DNA from: Allomyces macrogynus ATCC 38327
Taxonomy: Eukaryota > Blastocladiomycota > Blastocladiomycetes > Blastocladiales > Blastocladiaceae
DNA: 64,000 nt
Assembly (NCBI GenBank): GCA_000151295.1
Contig: GG745359.1
Span: 104,617 to 168,616, forward strand
Direction of reading: 5' to 3'
Shown: positions 32,415 through 45,500 of the stretch, piece after piece
Layout of the letters: each line of letters begins with the position of its first letter
Position numbering within the stretch: position 1 is the first letter of the stretch
Program-made: the position numbers and the translations under genes
Notes under the pieces: model-generated
The model's database searches: none
Seen by the model: the letters and a program-made list of their open reading frames with translations, nothing else
Told to the model about the DNA's origin: nothing

Positions 32415-33335
32415 GGTCCACGGGGGCGAACGGACGCGGATGCGGTTGCTGGAGGTGTCGGTGGCCGGCTTGTTGCTTGGGCTCGGGCAGGCGGTCGCGA
32501 TGAGCGGAGAGCGCAGTTGTCGCGGTCGTCGGTCGATTCGCGCGCGGCGTGTGGTCTTTCACGGCTCGTGGACGCGGCTGCACGCAGTGCGGTTGCAAAA
32601 TACAAAGATTGGCGGGCGGATCGGTCGTGTCGTCGCGACTGTCGTAGCAGCCGGCAGCAAGTCGCGACGCGGAGTGGTGCCAAGAAGCATCGCGTGGCTG
32701 CGACCCGCATGTGATCGGTGTTTTGAGCCCAGACGCCTGCTTACACCAGGCGCCGGTGCTTGTTAACACGACACATGCCCTCGACCCGAAACAACACTGC
32801 TCCACAACCACGGCCCGACACGCGTGCGCCGCGACACACGTCACGGACATGCATGCATGCTTCTGGTTGTTTTGCGCGATACAAGGGCGAAATTGTTCTC
32901 ACGATCCTGAAATTTTCATTGCAAACAGACCCTTTTCGGCGAGCCTTGCGGTTCGGTTCACGCAAAACCGAAACCACAACCTGAGTGCTTGGGGACGGGC
33001 TGGGTGCAGGTTGAATCAAGGTCACAACCAACCCATTCTTTCAGCTATTTACTCATTTCCGATTTCCGATGCGGTGCATGGTGTGGTCACGATCAGAGCA
33101 AGGCTTGCGCGCTCCACATCGAAGTTAGGCATGGCTACGACCGCCTTCTCTCTCTCTCGGTCCCTTAGGCAGAGTTTTGAAGACAAAGATGTTTATCACA
33201 TTGTACAAGTTGGGCACGATTTTCCCAACAAACACCAGCAACATGGTCGACAGTTGTGGTGACCCGACGCGACCCAACCCGATCCAGCTCGGCGTGGCTG
33301 CATGGCAGCAGCACTCTACTTGGCACGCCCCTTGC
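32415..33335. other. intergenic, PTM1-like promoter and UFD1 3' UTR
   Basis: About 920 bases. ORFs overlap on both strands and have no family match. The CpG content is slightly lower around 32750-33200 than in the flanking genes, but it is not a depleted island. Confidence 0.4.
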
Positions 33336-34774
33336 CTATTGAACCAAAGACGCGCCGCCGTCCCCCGTCAGTATCCCGGCCCACAGCTCCCGCGCGCACA
33401 CACATCCAAACGTACCCTTCCTCGTCTTCAACACGTTGCCCTCGCCCTTGAACACGACCGGCGCGTCGTCCCCGGCCTCACCGTTCTCGCCATCACCTGC
33501 AGCCGCGGGCGCCGCAATATCGAACCCGAAAAACAGCTGCCCGAGCGGGACCCGCAGCGGCGCGGGCCCCACCACGTCAGGCGTACTTGCCGATCTCGAC
33601 TTGCTTGAGTTCGCCGACGTCGATGAGGATACGGCGTGATTGCTGCTCGCGGCAGTCGTGGCGCGGTGAGAGGACGGTTTCAGTTTCTGACCGGCGCCGA
33701 GCGCGTCCCACCCTTGCTTCGCCGCCACGGGCACGTGCTGCATGACCTCGTCGCGGATACTGTTCTGTTTGAGCGGCGGTGCGACGAAGAGGTGCGTGAG
33801 TTGGGAGGTAAAAGCGATGCGCGTCGCGTCGAGAAGTGGAGCTGGCGTACCAGGCTCCCAACCGCAGATCCGGACCCGGCAGCGCCGCGCGCCATGGGCG
33901 TGGGCTCGACGTAACCCACGGGTGGCGCGAAATCCACCTCGAGGTCGGTATCGAGGATATTGACGGAGTTGGCGGGCTTGACTTCGAGTAGTTTCACGTC
34001 GCGCTGCTTGCCGAGGTACTCGAACGAGATAATGTCACCAATCGTCAGGGTGGAGTAGTTGCGGAATGCTCGCTCGAGACTAATTCAAGGAGGCGAAACC
34101 GTGAGCGACTGGGAACGCAGTTGCCGCAGAGGAAAATGGCAAACGTACACTGCCTTGGGATCGGAAATCTCGAGAAAGTCGACCGACTGCGGCTCGATCT
34201 TGACAAACGTGCCGCGCGGCAAGACCTTGTTGGTGATCTTGATCAGCTGGCCCTCGGCCGCGCCGAGCGAGGCCATCATCCACCGCGGGACATAGACGCG
34301 GCCCTCCTCGGCGACAAACTCGAGCACGCCGCCGTGTGTCGACTTGCCCGTGGCCTCATTCGTGAGCTGGAAGAAGTAGGGGTTCTCGATGTGCAGGCCG
34401 GCTGGGAGGAGAAGTTGAGGGTGAGGAGCTGATCCGTGGGGCGCGTGCGCTGGTCGCTGGTCGAGACAAACGTACTCAACTTCATGAGCGCAGACGGCGG
34501 CATGAAGACTAGGTCGTGGGTGACGGACGAACGGCGCTCAGTGCGCGGGTGGGGTGAGAGGCAAGGATCCTCAAGGAGAATGACGCACTCTTGGATCCGT
34601 GGTTGGCGTTTTCGCGCTCCTTTCCGGGCATGAATGCGTTGGAAAAGCAGCGGTACTGCGACAGCGACGTGGTCAGTCGCGTTCGGGACAGAAACCGAGC
34701 GTCGTAGCACGCACATATTCGTTGAACGAGCCGGGCCGCTGGTTGCCAAAGCCAAACTGGCCGCCGTGGTCCAT
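33336..34774 (-). CDS. UFD1: UFD1, ubiquitin-fusion degradation protein (Cdc48/p97 cofactor)
   Basis: Several exons from MDHGGQFGFGNQRPG (34774) to 33336. UFD1 landmarks are the Gly/Phe-rich start, YRCFSNAFMPGKEREN, GSKIFMPPSALMKL, LHIENPYFFQLTN, GVLEFVAEEGRVYVPRWMM, LIKITNKVLPRGTFVKIEPQ and AFRNYSTLTIGD...FEYLGKQRDVKLLEVKP. The C-terminus is Ser-rich with a Cdc48/Npl4-binding tail (LGQLFFGFDI...). UFD1 pairs with NPL4 to recruit ubiquitylated substrates to the Cdc48/p97 ATPase in ERAD and nuclear proteolysis. An acceptor-like CTAG lies just upstream of the chosen ATG, so an extra small first exon is possible. Introns are short with GTGCGT/GTACGT donors. Confidence 0.92.
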
Positions 34775-36617
34775 GAAGCCGCCAAACTAGTCGAGGTGCG
34801 CGCGTGCCGCGACGCCTGGGCATCAGTTGAGGGTCCTGAGCATCGGACTGCGCCGCGGTCGCAACGGGGAGCGCCAATACCATGGTGCCGATTGCAGGTT
34901 CGGGTGTTGGTCGGAGTTGGTTGCGGGTCGGGATGGCACGGTCGCGTGTGGTCGAGGACGGCAGCAGCTCGCAGCGGGCAGAAACTGGAGAATGCAGGAA
35001 GTTGCGCGCTGTGCTCTCGTCGTAGCCGTGCTGTGGTTGCGGTCGACCAAGCCGATCGCGGGGCACGACTACAAGCTGGATGAAGTTGCAGGCGAGGGAG
35101 CGACACGTCGGTGCTTGATCGCGTCGTTGGTCAGGCACACGTGTGCCGCGTTGTGGCCCTGCCGCTTGACTTCATCCACCTCACAGTCACTTCCGTATCG
35201 GATCTCCGCTTCGATGCCGCCAACGCTGACATGCACGCAAACTCATGGTCCTTAGTTGCTCGAATTCATCAGGACGCCTTTCACCTTGCGGCCACGCCGG
35301 TCCCGTCGTGGTTTAGCGTCGGTGCGAACTGGTGTGGGACTTTTACTGCATTGGCAAGCGCGCTTTCCTGACTCTGGAACCGTGCGAATTGTCCCAGTCG
35401 CTCAAGATTTGTTTTCTTCCCAAACAATGCTCGTTTTACCCGGGGGAACAGCGTTGCTCAGCGCGCGCAGAACCGCTATTCATCAGCGAACTATGCCTGA
35501 CCGCTTTTCGTTATGGAGCTGATGCTTGGCCAATATCAGTACCACCTGCAGCTCAGCATGACCGTGCTTTCTTGGTGCTTTCCTTGCGCACTACAAAACA
35601 AACGGCACACCATCAATCCCGTGGTATTTTTTTCGTCGATAATTCCACATGCGCCGGCGCTCTCAGCGTGTTTTTCCGCACTTTGACCACCCTGCCCTCC
35701 CCATGGAACAGGACAAACGCGTCCCCGAGACCGCGCTCATTACCATCCCGCCGCAGCAGTTGCCACGGAAACCGCAGGAATCCGAGAGAGGTGCATCAAG
35801 ATGTGGGCCTTTCAAGTCCGTCGTCGTCATGAAACTTGACTCGCGGCTTGCAGTCCTCTGGTGCGGCGGCGGCTTAGAGCAGGCAGACTCTTGATCTCGG
35901 CGTGGGCTTAGTCGCGCACGTGCGTCGTGCAGCAATCCCTGCCGCTGGCTCGCGGGATGCCTTCCCTTGGGCAGGGACGGCCTGCTGGCCGTTTATCAGA
36001 TCTGGCCCATGCCGCTGTGATGGCCGGCCACGGCGCAACATCGAATTCGAAAATCATGGGCTCGCTGCACCACGACCACCACCACCCTCGCCCCGCAACC
36101 CCGCACGTCCACTCGTGTGCGCTCTTGGCGCTGCTTCCGGCCGCCCGCATTGGCGTGCACGCGGCCCGACGTACCCGCCATTTCGACCAAGTCGTCCCGA
36201 CTCCGACCCTCGAAGTGGCCACGGCCGGCCTCGATTCGACCACGACAGTCGCGCGCGGCCCACTTCAGCACGAGGCCCGCCGCGTGCTCGAATCGCCCCA
36301 CCACGAGGCGCGTGCTTGTGCGCGAACACGGCCAAGAAACGGTTTAGAGAAGTCGTGGTCGGCCATCAATCGCATCGCACAAGCACCGGCCGGCCGATCA
36401 GCTCTCTTTTCTCCCCGCTGTGTGCTCGCCTGCACACGGCCCGCTCGCGGTGGACAGTCTGGCCAGCACGCGCTACGACACGACCGTGACCGTTCAACGT
36501 TGATCTGCACCCTCACGCTGGTATGGATTCTCTTCGGCCACCGTGTCGGCAGCAACAAGCGTGTGCACCGGTCCCTGACCATCCGTTGCCTCCAATTTTG
36601 TTCTAGAACTCACTCCC
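34775..36617. promoter_or_regulatory. long divergent intergenic region (UFD1 / GATA factor)
   Basis: About 1.8 kb between UFD1 (-) and the GATA factor (+). Several 100-260 codon ORFs exist on both strands, but they overlap each other and carry no domain, as expected by chance in GC-rich DNA. The length suggests a complex upstream region for the transcription-factor gene, but no element was identified by eye. Confidence 0.4.
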
Positions 36618-39600
36618 ATGCACGACCACCAGCCCTTTGCACCACCCGGGCCCGGACCGGGACCAGGACCCGGCACTCACGCACCCGCGCGCCCGCCGCC
36701 GCTGCCGCCATCGCGGTCTGACCCGCCATTTCCGCGCGCCTCGCCCGACTTGGCGTCGCTGCTGCTCGGAGTCCACGGCGCGCACCTGCCGCCGCATCTT
36801 GGGCCGGCCGCCAACGCCGACTGGCGCCGTGCCGGGCCCAACTCGACCACCCGTCCGGCCATGGCGCAAGCTCCGAATTCAGCCATGCCACCGCCACCCC
36901 CACCCCCACCCCCGGCGCCGGCGCACCACCACCTGTACCTGTCGGCACACGCACCTACAGGGCCGCTCTTTACGATGCACGCACCAGGACCTGCTGCGGG
37001 CCAGCCGGCCGCAGATTCGATGACCGACCATGCCGTGCCGCCGCCATATCCACCTGGTGCCGCTACCGCCCAGTACCCCGCCGCCAACAGCCAGTACCCG
37101 ATCGCTGCGCCGGTGGGGACCGAGAACGGTGTGCCGCCGACCCTCTCCACCGGATTCCCGCCGCATCGCGCCGCTAGTGGAGCCCACGCCGCGTACCCGG
37201 CTGCCGGACCGGGCCCCGGCCCGCCGCACCCCCACCCTGGCCATCATCCGCTGCAAAATCCGACGATGCACGCAGCCACGTACGCGGGCAGTACTGTCCA
37301 CTCGGCACCGGCTCCGTTTGCGCCGTCTACCGTGCAATCCGCAGCCGCACCCACGCAACCGCCGCCGCCACCGCCGGTAGCACCTGCGGCACCTGCTCCG
37401 GCGTCAATCGATTCCGTCCCCGCGATCCCGGACGCACTCCGCGGCGTGGTTCCGCAGGGCGTCGACGAATCGTCGTTTTGGCTTGGAATGCAGGCGGCCA
37501 ACTCGACGTTCACGACCATGCTCCTCTCACAACTCTCCCCCGCGGCGCAGTCGCAATTGCTTGCGGCCCTCTTGCAGAACGTGAACCCGTTTACGGCCGC
37601 GTCGGCTGTTGCGGCGGCGGTGGCTGCGTCTGGATCGGGTGCCGGTGCTCAAGGGACCTCGCAGCCGCAACCTCCGCAACAGATGGTCGCACAGCAAGCG
37701 CCTGCGCCGGCTCCAGTACCGCCAAACGTGCCGCCGCAGCCGCCGATGTCGCACCCAGCAGCCGGCGCGGTGTTCGTTCCGTCGACGAATGCCGCGGGGA
37801 CGCCAGATGGTGGCCACGGTCACGGTGGGCCGTTCTCTCAACACGCGCACGCAAATGTGCCCTCACATCCGCATCAGTCCGCGCCGGGCCTCGCACGCGA
37901 GTACCCGACTGCCCCGCCGCATTTCAACTTCCACGCGCTACACGGCCACAACGACTCAGTACCGACCGACGCGCACCACCCTGCCGCCGTCGTACCGCTG
38001 CCGCCACCACCTGTGAGCGGACCCGGATGGCCGCTCACCGATCACGGCTCGCGCGACCCATTCCAACAACTCCTCTCTCCACCTCACGCGCCGACGACCA
38101 CGGCACCCCCGCCAATCTCGCTGTCGTCGCCGCACCACACGTTCGCGCCGGAACTCCGCCTCTCGCCAGCGTCCCTGGCCGCACTCGAGCCGTTCTCCAG
38201 CGACACCGTCGAGACCGCATCCCATGCGACCCTTCTCCATCTCCGCACCCCGCCCGGACCCATGGACACCGGCCCACCGGGTGCTGAGCACTCGGCGTCC
38301 GAAACCGCCGCCAGCACCCCGCGTCCACCCCCCTCGCTCCTCGACACCGACGCGACCATGACCGACGCCGACGCGGCCTCCACGGACCTCGCGGTGCTCC
38401 TCGCCGACCCATTCGCCTTCTGCGACCCACTCGCGGGCGGCGCGATTCAACCCGTCTCCTTTCTCCCACCCCCACAGGCCACCGCGCTCGAATCGGCCAT
38501 TTCGCACGTCGGCGGGCCCGTACCATTCCATCTCCCGCCGTGTCTCGGCGACGCGCCGATGCCGCAGGACGCGTTGTGTCCGCTCGCTGACGGGACCCCA
38601 AGAGGGGATACACCGCTCGCGCTCATGGCAATGCTTGATATCGAGGATTTTTTGGTGGATGCTGCGCTTGCCGGCGGCGGGGGCGAGGGTGATCCCGCGG
38701 GGGTGGGGCTAGGGGTCCCGGAACCGGCGGTTTCGATCGGGTTTGATTCCGTGGAGGGAGGGAGTAGTACCGCGGCGGCGGCGCCGCGCAGGCGCCGGGC
38801 AAGGACCAAGTCGGTCGTTGCCGGTGGTGGATCTGATAAGATGGAGGTGGATGGCGCGAAACAGGTCAAGGCCGCGCGCAAGCGGCGCAAGACGGATTCG
38901 TCGGATGCGGGGGAGACGCGGCCTGCTCCACCGCCGCCGTTGCCGCTATTGGCCCCGATGCCACCGCCGGCGTCGCGATCGGCGTCGACGACGGACGCGG
39001 GTTCGTCGGCGGCGGATGATGAGGACGACGAGATGCCCGAGTACAAGTGTGCGCATTGTGGGACGACCAAGACGCCGTTGTGGCGCCGCGGGGAGAATGA
39101 GGAGGTGTTGTGTAACGCGTGCGGGCTCTAGTACGTGACGCTCTCCACCGACTCGCGGTCGTATATTTGCCTTTTCCAGCTCACCCAATTCTGTTCCCGC
39201 GAAACAGCGTCAAGAACAATAAGCGGCCACGACCGCTCACGCTATGCCAATCAGCGACCGTCCGCGCGCCCGCCGAACCGGCGCCGCCGCCCGAGTGCGC
39301 GAATTGCGGGACCAATACAACGTCGTTGTGGCGCCGGTCCAAGGACGGCGATCCATGGTGCAATGCGTGCGCACTCTAGTACGTTTTTCACGTATTTTGT
39401 TCTCGGCGCTGTGAAAAGACTGACGACTGACGATCTTTTAGCTACAAATTGCACGGCAAGACGCGACCAGCGACGATGCGCGCGACCGTCGTCAAGAAGC
39501 GCAATCGGTACCCAAAGAAAACGCGCGCTAAGTCTGGGTCGGCCGAGCCGTCGGCGGGGACGACGCCCACGCCGACACCGACGCCGACGCCCGCGCCAGA

Positions 39601-39679
39601 CAGGGACGTTGTTGGTGCGCCCGATCCGGTGATGCCAGCGACGGCCACAAACGGCTTGACACCTTTCGCTCCAGGTTGA
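36618..39679 (+). CDS. GATA-type transcription factor with two zinc fingers
   Basis: Three exons, 36618-39130, 39208-39378 and 39442-39679, give 973 aa. The first ~800 residues are Pro/Ala/His-rich and disordered, like a fungal activation domain. Near the C-terminus lie two GATA fingers: [19 protein letters not shown]...CNACGLY and [19 protein letters not shown]...CNACALY, each C-x2-C-x17-C-x2-C, both followed by a basic tail ([23 protein letters not shown]). A short segment in front of finger one is rich in basic residues (KAARKRRKT), a likely NLS. Both introns cut the fingers at the same codon (Leu-Ty|r) in phase 2. The regulon cannot be told; fungal relatives control nitrogen use, light response or iron. 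Confidence 0.92.
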
Positions 39680-39960
39680 TTTTTGGCGCGAAGCATGATG
39701 GACTGGATCAGCACGGGGGCGCCGAGTCTTGTCCACCCTAGTTGATTGATGTTACGGGCATCGCGGCCCAACGGGTGTGCATTTGAACGTGGATAGTCAA
39801 ATGTAGAAGCGTGTTTTGATCCATTCTCGCCGGCCGGCAGCAAATACTTGGCACTCGCAAAAGACTCCAAAGTGATGAAGAACTGCACAGCCATGTTTTG
39901 CAAACCGCAACCAACCAAAATGCACGACACACTACTTACATACTCATCCCACCACCTCAC
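39680..39960. other. convergent 3' region
   Basis: About 280 bases between the GATA factor (+) and kelch-like gene A (-), holding both 3' UTRs. Confidence 0.4.
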
Positions 39961-41990
39961 CTACATCCGCGGCGCATTCCCGCCGCCGCCGCCCTCGCCA
40001 CCCCCACCCGCACCCAGCCCGCGCGCGACCGTCGCCTCCGGCAACATGTACACGTCCCCACCCCCTGATCCGCGCCAATTCGTCGGCGCGCGACCCAGTC
40101 CGCGCTCCGTCGTGACCGGCGGCAAGTACAGCGGCGCGCGATCGTCCCCCACGCCATCTTCATGATCATCGACCGCGACCGCCGCCGAATGCGCCGGCAT
40201 CGGCGGCAAATTAAGTGCCGACGCCATCGTACTCGGATGCACGCCCGCGCCCGGCCCGGACGCGACCCCGGCCGTCGACCACATGCGCGGGTCCGTCGGG
40301 ACCATGTCGGTCACGATTGTCGACGAGTCGGAAGTCCCGCCCACGATCGACGGGAACGAGACAGGCCGTTTCGGGCCGAGGACGACAGGGGTGCCGCCTG
40401 CGGCCGCGGCGTTCGGGTCGGTCGGGGGTGCTGACGAGTAGTGGGACGCCCGTGGGTCGGCGAGGGCAGCAACGATTGCCGGGTCGGCGTTCGGGTCGGC
40501 CGCTTTCGCGCGCTTAGCCTTGGACCGGCGCCAAATGAGGACGGCGGCGAGGATGATGATGCTGGCGCCGGCCACAGCGCCGACGGAAATGCCGGCGATC
40601 ACGGGCGTCGAGAGTTTGTTGATCACATCGTCGACGGCGCGCGCGGTGGACGAGGAGACTTGAGTCTGCGAGGCCATGGGCGTATACGCGGGCACCCACG
40701 CGAACGCGAGGGAGCCGTCGTTGTTGGGCGTGATTTTGATGGCGAGGAGCAAGGATGTGGGGAGACCGCCGACGAGGAACAAGTGGTTGTCGTGCACGAA
40801 CATGGCGTGCGCCGAGAGCGATTCCGGGCCCTTGGATTGAGTCGAATCGATGATGGCGGCCTGCGGTTTTTCGGACGCCGAGGCCAAGCTGATGTACTCG
40901 AGGAGTGGGCTCGACGAATAGCCCATGATCAGGGCGTAGGCGCGCGCCTTGTCGGGTGTCGTGTAGATGGCGATTTGGCAGTCGTCGCGCGCGGCGAGGA
41001 GCGGGTTGGCAAACTAGAGGTGACACGGATCGGGTCAGGGGCAGCAGTGGAGGTGTGGAAGGAAATGTGACGGAATAGCGAACCTGGCTCCACGTTTTGG
41101 CAACCAGGTTGAACGACCACAAATCGCGCAACCGCGTGTTGCTGCCGTTATTACCACCCGAAACCAGGACCTGCGACCCGAACTGCACGGCGCACGCGAA
41201 CCCGCGCTTGGCCGGCGTCTCGCCGGACGAGACGGGGACCTCAGCAAGTGACAGCGACTATAGTCGAGCAATGGTCAGTTTCGGTTTGATCATCCTCCAC
41301 TGACGCGCGCATGAGCATCAACCGTACCGAATCGAACCGCCACACCTTACTGCTCACATCGCTCCAGTTGCCCATCGCGTAGGCGGCCATATCTTTACTG
41401 TCTGCGGGGTACGGCATCACCACCGCGGACCGTCCGGGACTCGCGATCCTCAACGACGTCGGATCGGCCTTGACCGACTGCGGCGTGACCCCCGTCGCCC
41501 GAATCAGGTCCTGGACGAGCCACACCTTTGGGGTCGTATCCGCGTCTCCTGGGCCCGTGCCAGCCAGCAGCCACACATCGTAAACATTCGCAAACGACCC
41601 GGCACGCTGCGCCGCGACCGCGATCAGACTGCTTGCGCCCGAGTCGGGCAGAGTGAACGGTGCCGGCTGGACGGCGGGCGAGTCCGGGTCGTTGACGGTG
41701 AACTTGGAGTCGAGCGAGATAACGGCCACGTCCGGGATCGAGGCGAGTGGAGAGACGCGTCGGCCACCGAGTACGTAGGCTTTGCGGTCGATCGGCAGGT
41801 ACACGACAGTCGGGCCCACGAGCTGCTGTCGCATCCCCGCAGGCCAGCCGCGCGCGGGGGGCGATTGTGCGAGCGCGGATGGGGCGGTCGAGGTCAGGAC
41901 GGCGAGCAAGGCAAGGACCGTTACTGCGAGGATTGCGGGCGCGCGAGCGCCGCGCGGTGGAGGGCGGTAGTATGGAGGTGCTGCGGGCAT
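39961..41990 (-). CDS. kelch-like single-pass membrane protein, paralogue A
   Basis: Exons 41990-41328, 41257-41084 and 41013-39961 give 629 aa. A signal peptide (ILAVTVLALLAVLTSTAPSALA) leads to an ectodomain with kelch-type blades (VYDVWLLAGT, VLVSGGNNGSNTRLRDLWSFNLVAKTWSQ, HLFLVGGLPT). A membrane segment (VIAGISVGAVAGASIIILAAVLIW) is followed by a basic stop-transfer and a Pro/Gly-rich cytosolic tail. It resembles fungal cell-surface kelch proteins of unknown role. Paralogue B (47493-49828) shares the same three-exon structure, including a middle exon of exactly 58 codons. The repeat unit is degenerate, so a beta-propeller fold is inference. Confidence 0.72.
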
Positions 41991-42529
41991 GATCTGGAAT
42001 GGCTGAGACAAGGGTACTTGCGGGTAACAGGCGCTCGGCGGGTTGTCCTTGTCGTCGAGCGGATCACAGACGGCGAAAACGCCTCGGTCGCGGGTCCGAG
42101 GGGAGCGGCACAAGTCAGTCGGTTGGTTGCTTGGTACTTGGTCCGTCGAGGAGCGGATGCTGAGCTGGTTGGCTGTTGTTGCGCAAGCAGCAGTGGGCAG
42201 CGGGGCCGGTCGAGCGCGGCGGCGCAAATGCAGCAAGTCAGGGAGCGCGCACGGCCGCGGGGTCGCGGCAGTTTCGGAAAGCAATATCAGCGCGAGGACG
42301 TTGTCTTGTTGACGGGAGACGTTGCAGTCGTGTGAGCCAAGGAGAAGTCTGGCCAGTCTTGTCGCGTTTGGTGGCAGAGACTTGTGCCGTTTTCGGACGT
42401 AGCACTGCAGCAAAGCGTCTTCCACAGTATATTTTGGAACAAGCAACTAGAAGAACATCGAAAAATTGCGCGTAAAATGCCAAGCTGTCTCAGCGTCCAA
42501 CTTCTCGGAAAATAAAATGAACCACGAAA
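41991..42529. other. intergenic, kelch A promoter
   Basis: About 540 bases upstream of kelch A on the minus strand. It grades into the CpG-depleted island near 42530. No gene is seen. Confidence 0.4.
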
Positions 42530-45500
42530 AATACCATTAAGTGCACCCTGCAACTGGGCACTTCATCCATTGCCAACAGGTGATCTGAGCACCACCCTAG
42601 TCACAGCAGCCCATGGAACCAACAACTTGCGGCACATGGGGAGAGAGTAAAATGCAGAGGGTCGTTTCGATCACGATTTGGGTAAGGGGGAAGTGGGAGT
42701 GTCAATCGAAATAGACACAAATCAAGGGCAAAACAAAATTGGGGCAGCACATATGCATCACCATGCACTCACCACTGCAGCAGGCAGCACACACCCACAC
42801 ACTTTGCGCACCAACTGTTTATGCTGTGGGGGGACACACTGGAGTGCGGGTAGGTGGAATGGACAATAGAGCAGAGGCGAGCGGCCCAGCAAGAGATGTA
42901 GGTTGTCATCAGTGCCCAACTCACTGCAAGGCTAACAGTTGCACCATGGCCTATGGCCAATGGAAGCAGTATGGATTGCTAAAACGTGCGCCCAAAGGCA
43001 GCACGCTGTCCAAAGAAGCCTAGCACGCGGTTCTTTCAGAGGAGGGACACCACACAGTTTGTCATGCAGACTTCATGCACAGTCCTGTGCATCATGGTCA
43101 CAGTGGCCAGGCCAAAGGAAAAGAAGCAGGGCCCAGGATTCATACCTGTCACAGGCGAGCAGGCTGTTCTTGCACATGGAAACCAGGGCGGACAGCACAT
43201 GTTGCATCCTTGTCACCCAGGTTGGTTTGTACAGTCTTGATGGTGGCAGCTCTGAGTGACAGGCGCAAGAAGTTGTTAGGGTGGTTCTTTTCCTCAGTGG
43301 GCAAGTGGGGGGCTGTGCATTTGATTTGGTGTGACATGGACAAACTCGCTCAACACGAGATGGTGGACAATAAAGAAAATGGTGGTACAGACCTGAGTGA
43401 CAAAGTCGTTAGGGTGGTCCTTTTCCTCAGTGGGCAAGCAAGGGGCAAAGAGCACACCCTAAGGCCCCTTGAGCTTTTGAGCCCCCACAATGCTTGTGCT
43501 GTCACCCAGCGACCAAATGAAGAATGGCAAAGGAAAACAGGGAAGCTAGCCACAGGGGCCTCAGACCTCCCTGAAAAAAGCGGCGAATATCAAAGCAAGG
43601 AGGCAGTGTTTGTGCAGCTTGATGGCAAAGTTGTGGAAGGCTTGTGTGCAGTCAGGCCTCTGGCCTGCACTAACAAAAGCATGATCAAGAGAGTCATTAA
43701 GATAGATTGTAGGCTTGCCAATGTGGCAGGACAGTCCACTTCTTAGTTGGCAGCTGACATCATGGGTTAGGTTCAGGTTGCAAGGTGACATGTCATGTCA
43801 AATTGTCAGAGTGCTGCAGACATTGACAGCTGGAAGGAGAATGATTCCAGAGGCCATTGGGGTTTGTTGCTAGGGTGGATACATTTGGCATGTAACAGGG
43901 GCAGGATATGCATGTTTCATGCCACCAAGGGAAGAGATGTGGGCATCAACATTGCCCACACTGGTGGAGAGAGTGGAATTTTGGTGGAATGGCATCAACA
44001 ATGCCTGTGGTCGTCATTGTACGGCTCTCGAATCGTCAGATGCATCATAGTAGTTGGAATCATGGTCATGAAAACAAGGGGTTGTACCAGCCATGTCAGT
44101 GCTGGGGGACAGAAGTTGCAACTGGTTGTGTCCAGTCATGAGCAGTGATGGAGAAGGTCAAGGGACCTGAAAAAGTAAAGGAAATGACAAGGGGAGTGTT
44201 GGAGAGTGACTTGATGAGCTGCAGCATCAAATGATTGCATCAGGGCAGTCAGGTTTGAACTGACAACCGTTGATCACAGCACAGCCAACAGAAGTGAGTC
44301 AACAGCATCAGCCAGTGTTGGCATGAGCCTGGTCACACAACCCATCATCATTTGAGTCCAAGTCCAAGTCCTGGATGCCCTCAGTTGGGGGCCCTGTGAC
44401 AACACATATCACACATGTGCATTGTACACACACTCAAGTTTGACTTGACAACCACAAGACTGCACAATTGCAGTTCAGCAAGTTCATTCTTGCCACAAAA
44501 AAGACGACTGGCAATCTGCATGCTGGTCAACTTGCACCCAGAAAGTCAAATGATCCACACTGGAGGTGGGTATTGCTAGACCTGGGATAATTCCTGCCTG
44601 TGGGTGACACCTCAAAATGCAAAAGCACCACTTGAATGATTTTGGTGCAAGCCAGACATGCCTGGCCAACTCTAATTGTTGCAATGACAAGAGCTGGTCA
44701 GTTTCACTTGTCAAATGAACAGGGAGCAACACAAACTTCACCACCAATTAATGACTGAACCCCAACACATACTCAATCCATGTCTTGGCAACTGTTTCCT
44801 CAAGGGACCTCCTCAAGGGACTGCAGTCACTCTGCACTGCTCCAATCACCATGCACCCACCAGCTTGGACTAGCTGACCTTGGTGCACATGACACAAATA
44901 CAACTAATACACAGTCATGACCACCAATCCCAACAACAATGACTTCATGAACTGCCAGCTGGCTTTGAGCACAATGACAGCAAGCAGTACTGACTGGCAG
45001 CAAGAACACAAGGTGTGGCTGAGGTTGCAGGCCCAAAAAGTGCATGCATGCAGGGAGCAGATGGTGAGAGCATGCTGGTAATATGTGGTGGGGCACAATG
45101 ACAGTGCAAGAGAGGACTTGACTGGTGGAGAAGAGTGCTGGCACATGAAGAATGCAATGGGTGGGCAGGCAATGCATCCTATTTATTGCCTTTGTGCCCC
45201 TTAGCATTTTCCACTCGCCCTCCACCACCAAGGGTTGCATGTAACGCCAAGAGGGCGTGGTGTGCATTTCACACCTTTTCAAGTTCCTGGCCACCCAGGC
45301 ATCAACAGACTGCTGCACCTCCTGATGTCAACCAATGCTGACTGACCTCTCCACTGACACAAGCTGAGCCGACTCCAACCCTTCCATGACCACAGCAAGC
45401 ACAGCTGAGATGACACCTTACTTTGCTGAGGCCAGGCGCCAACCAGTGTGTGTGCATCCAGCACATGGCAAGGCAGCTCCAACCACCACAAAGAGAAACT

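Noticed and set aside
35927..36721. 264-codon plus-strand ORF before the GATA gene
   Set aside because: It overlaps the true GATA start in another frame and has no recognised content; it shows only frame-shifted Pro/Arg-rich sequence.
39570..39600. Thr-Pro repeat at the GATA C-terminus as a mobile or regulatory repeat
   Set aside because: It is in frame and encodes a simple PT linker, common in such proteins.
43075..43746. 223-codon ORF in island 2
   Set aside because: It lies in a CpG-depleted block with repeats, has no domain and no plausible gene structure. The long frame can arise because few stops are created by CpG decay.
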